A stretch of DNA of 64,000 bases, from assembly GCF_964355755.1 (NCBI RefSeq), contig NC_092677.1, positions 15,408,101 to 15,472,100 on the forward strand, in the 5' to 3' direction. Positions within the stretch are counted from its first letter, which is position 1. Every line of letters begins with the position of its first letter. The stretch comes from Antedon mediterranea (taxonomy: Eukaryota; Echinodermata; Crinoidea; Comatulida; Antedonidae). The translations under genes were made by a program, and so were the position numbers. Positions 59,038 to 64,000 of this stretch are shown here, piece after piece. Under the pieces are notes generated by a model. The model made no database searches and was not told where the DNA came from. It worked only from the letters and a program-made list of their open reading frames with translations.

Positions 59038-59089
59038 ATGTTGTTTATGTATTGGATAGCTGCAGTCATTTTAATTGCTACGGCACATG
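59038..59089 (+). CDS. Gene 2 exon 1: signal peptide
   Basis: 17 codons then G/gtaact. An acceptor tttccag ends 27 nt upstream (about 59010), matching the gene 1 arrangement, so the start codon sits in a second exon. Confidence 0.75.
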
Positions 59090-60770
59090 GTAACTAAGTC
59101 TGATTATTAAGCTGTAACTAACTATAGAAATTGAAGTGACGAAAAACGAGAACGAAAAAGAAGATGACGATGATAATGATGACGGTAATGCCGATGACTA
59201 TGATGATGATGAACCAATGTCGGTTAACGTTACTAAAAGTAGATATCTACAAAATACGAAGGTGATGATAACGATAAAGTAAAACTGCTAAAAACGATAA
59301 TATGAGTATTACAAGATTTCTTCTCCTTTCAGCTCGAACACCAGGGCTTAGAACAGTGCTGTTTCGTACGAAAACTGGAACCATTTCAGCAAAAATGAGT
59401 GATCAACCAATCAGCATTCGATGTGCACAAGCATGTTTAAGATTAGGTTACGATGCATGTGATTATTTTAGGATTAGTAGGCCTTTGGTTGAAGGAAGCG
59501 TGCCTGGATGCGATATTAAAAATTCGATAGCAGATAATGATGTGTTGCTGGAATACGAAATTAAGGTATGTGCTTAATATTCTATGGCGATTCTCAAGAA
59601 GGGTGAATGGGAAGCTATTGAGTGCGCAAGGGTACAGATTATCTCCCCCAATAAATAACACAAACATACTTTGCCTACGATTTCATTCCAATGTAAAAAT
59701 ATTCGGGTAGGTCTCCGAATAATGATTTGTGTGTGTAGTAGGCTACTAAACGATTAAAATGTGTGGTAAAGCACTGAGCTTGATTCTTGCTGTAGACAAC
59801 ATAAACGTTTTAATTTTCATTATTACAGTTTCAAAATGGCGCATTCATAAAGGTAATGGACGAAGTAAACTACCAGCAAGCATTAGATAAGTGTTTGCAA
59901 TTAAAAGGAAATCTAGCATTTTACGAGCAATTGGTGTCTGCCATCAAATACGGAATGAAAATGACATGTGACCAGTGTTGGCTTATCAGTGGAGAAGTAA
60001 CCTTCAGCAATGAAGACACCGGGTGTGATCTTGTGGATGCATCGACTCGTTTCAACCTGTATCCAGAACGTGATGAACTGTATAGTTGCTTCTACTGCTA
60101 CATCTACTCAAATCAACCACAAGATACACATAGCTACTACCCTGCTAGCAAGATTCTGTACCTTAGAAAGAATAATGGTACAGGCTATAATTACGTTGGG
60201 GCAGAAACCCGATGTCAGTCAGAGTTTGGAGGACACCTGGCCCTACCTATGGAGGTTTATAATGCTAGTCTAAATGGTGTTACAATGTGCTTGGACAAAA
60301 AATTTTGGTTTTCTCACAATATGTCTGGAGCTTGTTGTGTAGAAGATTATATTGATACGTGTTGGTCTAACATATTAGTTGGAGGAAAATTTAAAATCAC
60401 AAATCTCGAAAAAAAAAAGTTACGAAAGGCTTTTTGTTCGCTATCAAACATTGATCTCAACCAGTACCCGTATCCATCTCATTGGGTAATAGCTATAAGG
60501 GGAGAACAAAAGAAGAGTCTCACATTTAAAGAGGCGTCGGAAAAATGTCGTGATATCGGTGGTACAATTGCAACAAAAGAGCAAGTTAACAAGGCTTACT
60601 TGAAGGGATATTTCTCTCCCATCCGTGGTTGGATTGCAGAAGAGAGAGTAGTGAGGTCATGTTCCATAGTACACGGCACAACCTGTGAATATATCGGTTT
60701 ATTTGAAGAAACCACCACCACTTCAGCTGAGTATGACGCCTTTTGTTACGTTCCTCCTGATGGTAATTAA
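59038..60770 (+). CDS. Secreted PAN-like/triple Link-like protein, gene 2
   Basis: Join of 59038-59089, 59333-59565 and 59829-60770; about 408 aa. A close paralog of the gene at 47134-51039 with the same exons and phases: signal peptide (MLFMYWIAAVILIATAH), PAN/apple-like segment (SIRCAQACLRLGYDAC, PGC) and three Link-like modules (ALDKCLQLKG..YEQLVSAIKYG; ILYLRKN..AETRCQ; WVIAIRG..SLTFKEASEKC, GGTIATKEQVNKAY, GWIAEERVVRSC, YDAFCYVP). Introns are much shorter than in gene 1. No membrane anchor. Confidence 0.78.
59140..59240. repeat. (GAT/GAC)n-rich tract in gene 2 intron 1
   Basis: GATGACGATGATAATGATGA and similar trinucleotide runs; intronic by position. Confidence 0.8.
59333..59565 (+). 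CDS. Gene 2 exon 2: PAN/apple-like segment
   Basis: Acceptor tttcag, AAG/gtatgt donor (phase 0). Three codons longer than its gene 1 counterpart, in the loop before PGC. Read-through would stop after three codons. Confidence 0.8.
59829..60770 (+). CDS. Gene 2 exon 3: three Link-like modules
   Basis: Acceptor attacag; first codons FQNGAFIKVMDEVNYQQ align with MQDGAFIKITGDVIYQQ of gene 1, so the ATG at the gene 1 exon start is not an initiator. Ends TAA at 60768-60770. Confidence 0.85.
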   Translation, partial: FQNGAFIKVMDEVNYQQALDKCLQLKGNLAFYEQLVSAIKYGMKMTCDQCWLISGEVTFSNEDTGCDLVDASTRFNLYPERDELYSCFYCYIYSNQPQDTHSYYPASKILYLRKNNGTGYNYVGAETRCQSEFGGHLALPMEVYNASLNGVTMCLDKKFWFSHNMSGACCVEDYIDTCWSNILVGGKFKITNLEKKKLRKAFCSLSNIDLNQYPYPSHWVIAIRGEQKKSLTFKEASEKCRDIGGTIATKEQVNKAYLKGYFSPIRGWIAEERVVRSCSIVHGTTCEYIGLFEETTTTSAEYDAFCYVPPDGN

Positions 60771-61088
60771 CAATGGAATACAGCCATGCACGCTCAGCCT
60801 TTATAACAATTATCGTTATTGAAATGATAGTAGACATGTGATGCCACTTGTAATATGCTAATTTTTTACCTGCACCTTAATTATATCAGTAGCAGATAAG
60901 AACTCACATTACATTTACATCTAATATTGATGAAATTACTTACAAATGAATGTTTTATATTAGCAATATAACTAATTTTACTAATTAACAAAACAATTAG
61001 GAATTGTGTAGCATAAAAAGTTTTCACAATATATAAACATACAGTACGCTTACTATACTATACTGTAATATAACAAGTGATAATAAGT

Positions 61089-61094
61089 AATAAA
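61089..61094 (+). terminator. Candidate polyadenylation signal of gene 2
   Basis: AATAAA, first clear one after the stop codon, 319 nt downstream. Confidence 0.4.
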
Positions 61095-61189
61095 TAAGTA
61101 GTGACCAACTAACATTATGTTTACAAAATATATAATTATGTTAACTGTATTCAGGCAATAACACATACTGTAATCCGTAACAATAGACG

Positions 61190-61580
61190 ACCAATTATTT
61201 GTATAGTGGGGTTATGGCAAGCCTCAGCTGTCTGAAGTATTCAAAATATTATATTATTATATCATTTTTTAATTATATTATATATTGTATTGTAATGAAT
61301 TATACGTTTTGCATTATATTACTTGGTTTTAGCATTATATTATATCTATTTCTAATATATTATGTGAAAAATGTAACAAATTATTGACTTTTTGTATTAT
61401 ATTATTTGGTTTTAGCATTATATTATGAACATTTAATATTATATTATTAATAAAATACATTATATTATAATATAATTGTATTATATTAAACGCATTTACT
61501 TTACTTTATAACATACAACATTATTATATTATACGGATTCGTTAGTTATATTATTATTTTGTATGATGTTTATTATACGT
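61190..61580. repeat. TATAT/ATTATATTA low-complexity tract
   Basis: Dense TTATATTAT words; no coding sense. Confidence 0.85.
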
Positions 61581-63610
61581 CACGGCTTATTTCAGTTCTT
61601 CTAACTCTTTCTCTCCCTCCCCCTGTTCACTAGCAATCAGCGGCCGGCAGAATCTGAATTGTGACTGTTGAAGAATAACTACGTACTAGGCCTAGCCTAG
61701 GGGATCTAGACAAGTGACCAAGGATCACCGGACAGCTACAACTAATACTACAATACAATAATACTACTACAATAACTACTACTGCTACTACCTAGGCCTA
61801 GCTAGTGAGTAGTAGGTAGCTACTACTAGGCTCTAGGGCGTATGTATGATGTTAACTACAAGGGCCTAGGCCTAGACTTAAGTTGTAGTAGCCTGCTGCC
61901 TTAGGCTAGGCTACTACTACTACTACTACTAGGCAGCCCATGATGGGTACGAGTAAGCCAAAATGTTGGATATATGTAAACCAAAATTTGGGTACGAGCG
62001 TGTTGGCATGGTATGGGTACGGGTTGACCTGTATCCTTCTAGCTAATCGTACTATGCCTAGGCCTCAAGTAAGTCTACGCTACCCAGTCCGGCTACAATA
62101 TGGTCTATTTTGTTTTATAGCTTTATTGATAGCTGGGTTCAAATCTGGGTTGGGACGGCTTTTTCTCATTCTAAAACAGATTTCCTTATCATAATAAAAT
62201 AATATATGAATTTATTTGTAATATTATTGTAATGTATACATAATATAAGTAATTGCCATTGCCTTTATTACTATTAATTATGTATTATACGGTTACCCCT
62301 TAATTATACTATAGTATAATTTCCTTGTTATATTTTACAATATTTTCTTCCTAATTCTACAATTTTGTCTTTCACAGCACAAATTTATCATACTGAATCA
62401 TCACACACCAAGTCTCATAAATCTCTACTGTATTTGTCCAAGCTACTCCAGCTACATGGTATTGCCTTGAGGCTAAATTACACGGTATACTGGCACTACC
62501 ATCATTCCTGGCTCGTCAACCTGTACCACATAAGCACAGTTTCAGTTTCAGTTTATTTACCATTTCAATTTCTGAACATAAGAGATGAACAACTTATATG
62601 GATGGATAATCGTAAGAGCGAAGCTCGTTTACCGGTCACCCGTTAGTGCAGTGACATTACAGACAACATAAAGACAGGACAAAGGTGCAATACTTAACAA
62701 GACATGTGAACACTTGTGTTTGCAACCCCTTGGATAAAATAATATATTTATATAATGGAGAAAGTTAGATATTATAATATTTCTTTTTGATCATACAATG
62801 ATAATTTTTAAATTACTTCTTAAGAAGTCATACTACTGATTCAAAATAGTGACTTACACCCTGTGGTCAAGGCTTTCTTTGCTCTTATGCTTATATCCTC
62901 CAACATACAGAGTACATAGGACTTTTTTTATTCATAACTGTTGGAATTGTTTCCCAATACATAGTACCTATTGGTATTATATCTAAAAATACAAAGGCGG
63001 CTAACACAGATAGTTCCATATATACAGTACTCCTTTATAAATAAATGTATCTCTCCAAACTACTCCCAACTACCTAATCTAATAATAGTACTATTAGCAT
63101 ACTACTATACACTTTGTAGACAAGAAATAAGTTGTATACACTACAGGACTTATGGTAGTACAGTCGATCGCCCTCTCACTGGCCCGGTCAACATAATCTA
63201 TACCTAGATTATTACAGTAATTAAAGTACATTATTACAGAGTTTTTTTTTTTTTTGCAGAAATCAAAGTTATGTGTATAGAAAGCAGTACTCGTATTAAA
63301 AACTAAGCAGGTTTTTGAACGCAAACTGGCAGGATATTTTGAATATTTTTTGTTGTTGAAATGATGGAATCCTAACTTCAATTTCCACGAACCCTTTTAT
63401 TTAAATTTATTTGAATAGACCTCCATGTAAACTCATTAAAGGCTACATGATTGTTTTATATTTTAATATGTGATAGTAGAAAATCATTGTGTATAATGAG
63501 GACTATGAATCTGATATTTACTTGCATTCTCATCTTTTTAAATTATTATTTATAATGCCGGTAATGAGTTTAAAATTTAATTACCGTATATTGACTATTT
63601 TTGATAATCA
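61581..63610. other. Intergenic end region
   Basis: Contains CTAGGCCTAG words and (CTA)n runs at 61680-61935, and a TTTCAGTTTCAGTTTATTT stretch near 62520 that looks like a repeat tail. An acceptor-like tttcacag at about 62370 precedes an open stretch of about 90 codons with no recognisable domain. No gene called. Confidence 0.45.
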
Positions 63611-63612
63611 TC

Positions 63613-63720
63613 ATTCAAGATTCAAGATTCAAGAAATTTTATTTGTCCATAAAAATGGAAATTCACTTTGCTTGGTAGATTAAAACAACAATATTGCAAC
63701 AATTTAAAAACGTGCAGTAT
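63613..63720 (-). mobile_element. LINE 3' tail fragment
   Basis: The minus strand reads ...ATGGACAAATAAAATTTC followed by (TTGAATC)3, the form of a CR1/L2-group 3' terminus with its repeat tail. Confidence 0.5.
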
Positions 63721-64000
63721 TATAACAGATTAAAAATACAAGATAAAAAGTAAAAACACTGTTAAAAATGTAAAACTATGTCCTTATAAATTCATTTATA
63801 TTTCTTTTGTGTAATATAGTTCATATATTATGTATTAAGTAAATTGGTAAGGCCCTATACTGTTACTATTTAAGGAAAGTTTATATACACTATTATTTTA
63901 TGCCTACCAATATTAGTATTAATTGTTTATGTAAATATTTTGTCTAATTGCCTTGATTTTTTGTATAGGCCAATGGCATCAATGTTTTTCTCAAAGCAAA

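Overview
The window is eukaryotic, animal, AT-rich DNA. It has split genes with GT-AG introns, one-domain exons in symmetric phase 1, and several retroelement and DNA-transposon families. Multi-EGF/Kunitz membrane proteins, PAN- and Link-like modules, CR1/L2-type LINEs, a Penelope-type hammerhead motif, a Kolobok-type element and frequent TAGGCCTA words suggest a marine invertebrate deuterostome, perhaps an echinoderm. That assignment is inference; no species marker is visible.

1-32.1 kb, plus strand: the 3' part of one very large gene for a type I membrane protein. I count 53 exon positions, some broken. Order: 6-Cys EGF exons with two good Kunitz exons and one decayed Kunitz exon; then from 13.4 to 28.3 kb a long array of unusual 8-Cys EGF exons; then ordinary EGFs, a tiny exon encoding a four-arginine furin-type site, a last EGF, and an exon with a transmembrane helix and a 14-residue cytoplasmic tail. 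The array grew by tandem duplication of a 487-488 bp two-exon unit and is partly decaying (a stop codon, truncations, a 24-nt relic exon). Because every intron is phase 1, damaged exons can be skipped without a frameshift. Large introns hold a hammerhead-bearing Penelope-like fragment, MITEs, two LINE remnants, a 3.4 kb foldback element full of octamer motifs, and a tandem pair of elements with tRNA-like heads.

32.8-43.5 kb: a 5'-truncated CR1/L2/Rex1-like LINE with a nearly intact reverse transcriptase ORF, followed by about 8.3 kb of a ~196 bp satellite (about 42 units) made of two long dyads.

43.5-64 kb: a tandem pair of plus-strand genes for secreted proteins of about 403 and 408 aa (47.1-51.0 and 59.0-60.8 kb). 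Each has a signal peptide exon, a PAN/apple-like exon and one large exon with three Link-like modules. Between them lies a related pseudogene (55.3-56.8 kb) split by a MITE with long inverted ends. The rest is introns, intergenic DNA, minisatellites and a TTAA-flanked Kolobok-like element. The neighbouring genes all look extracellular (EGF, Kunitz, PAN, Link), but nothing in the sequence shows a shared pathway.
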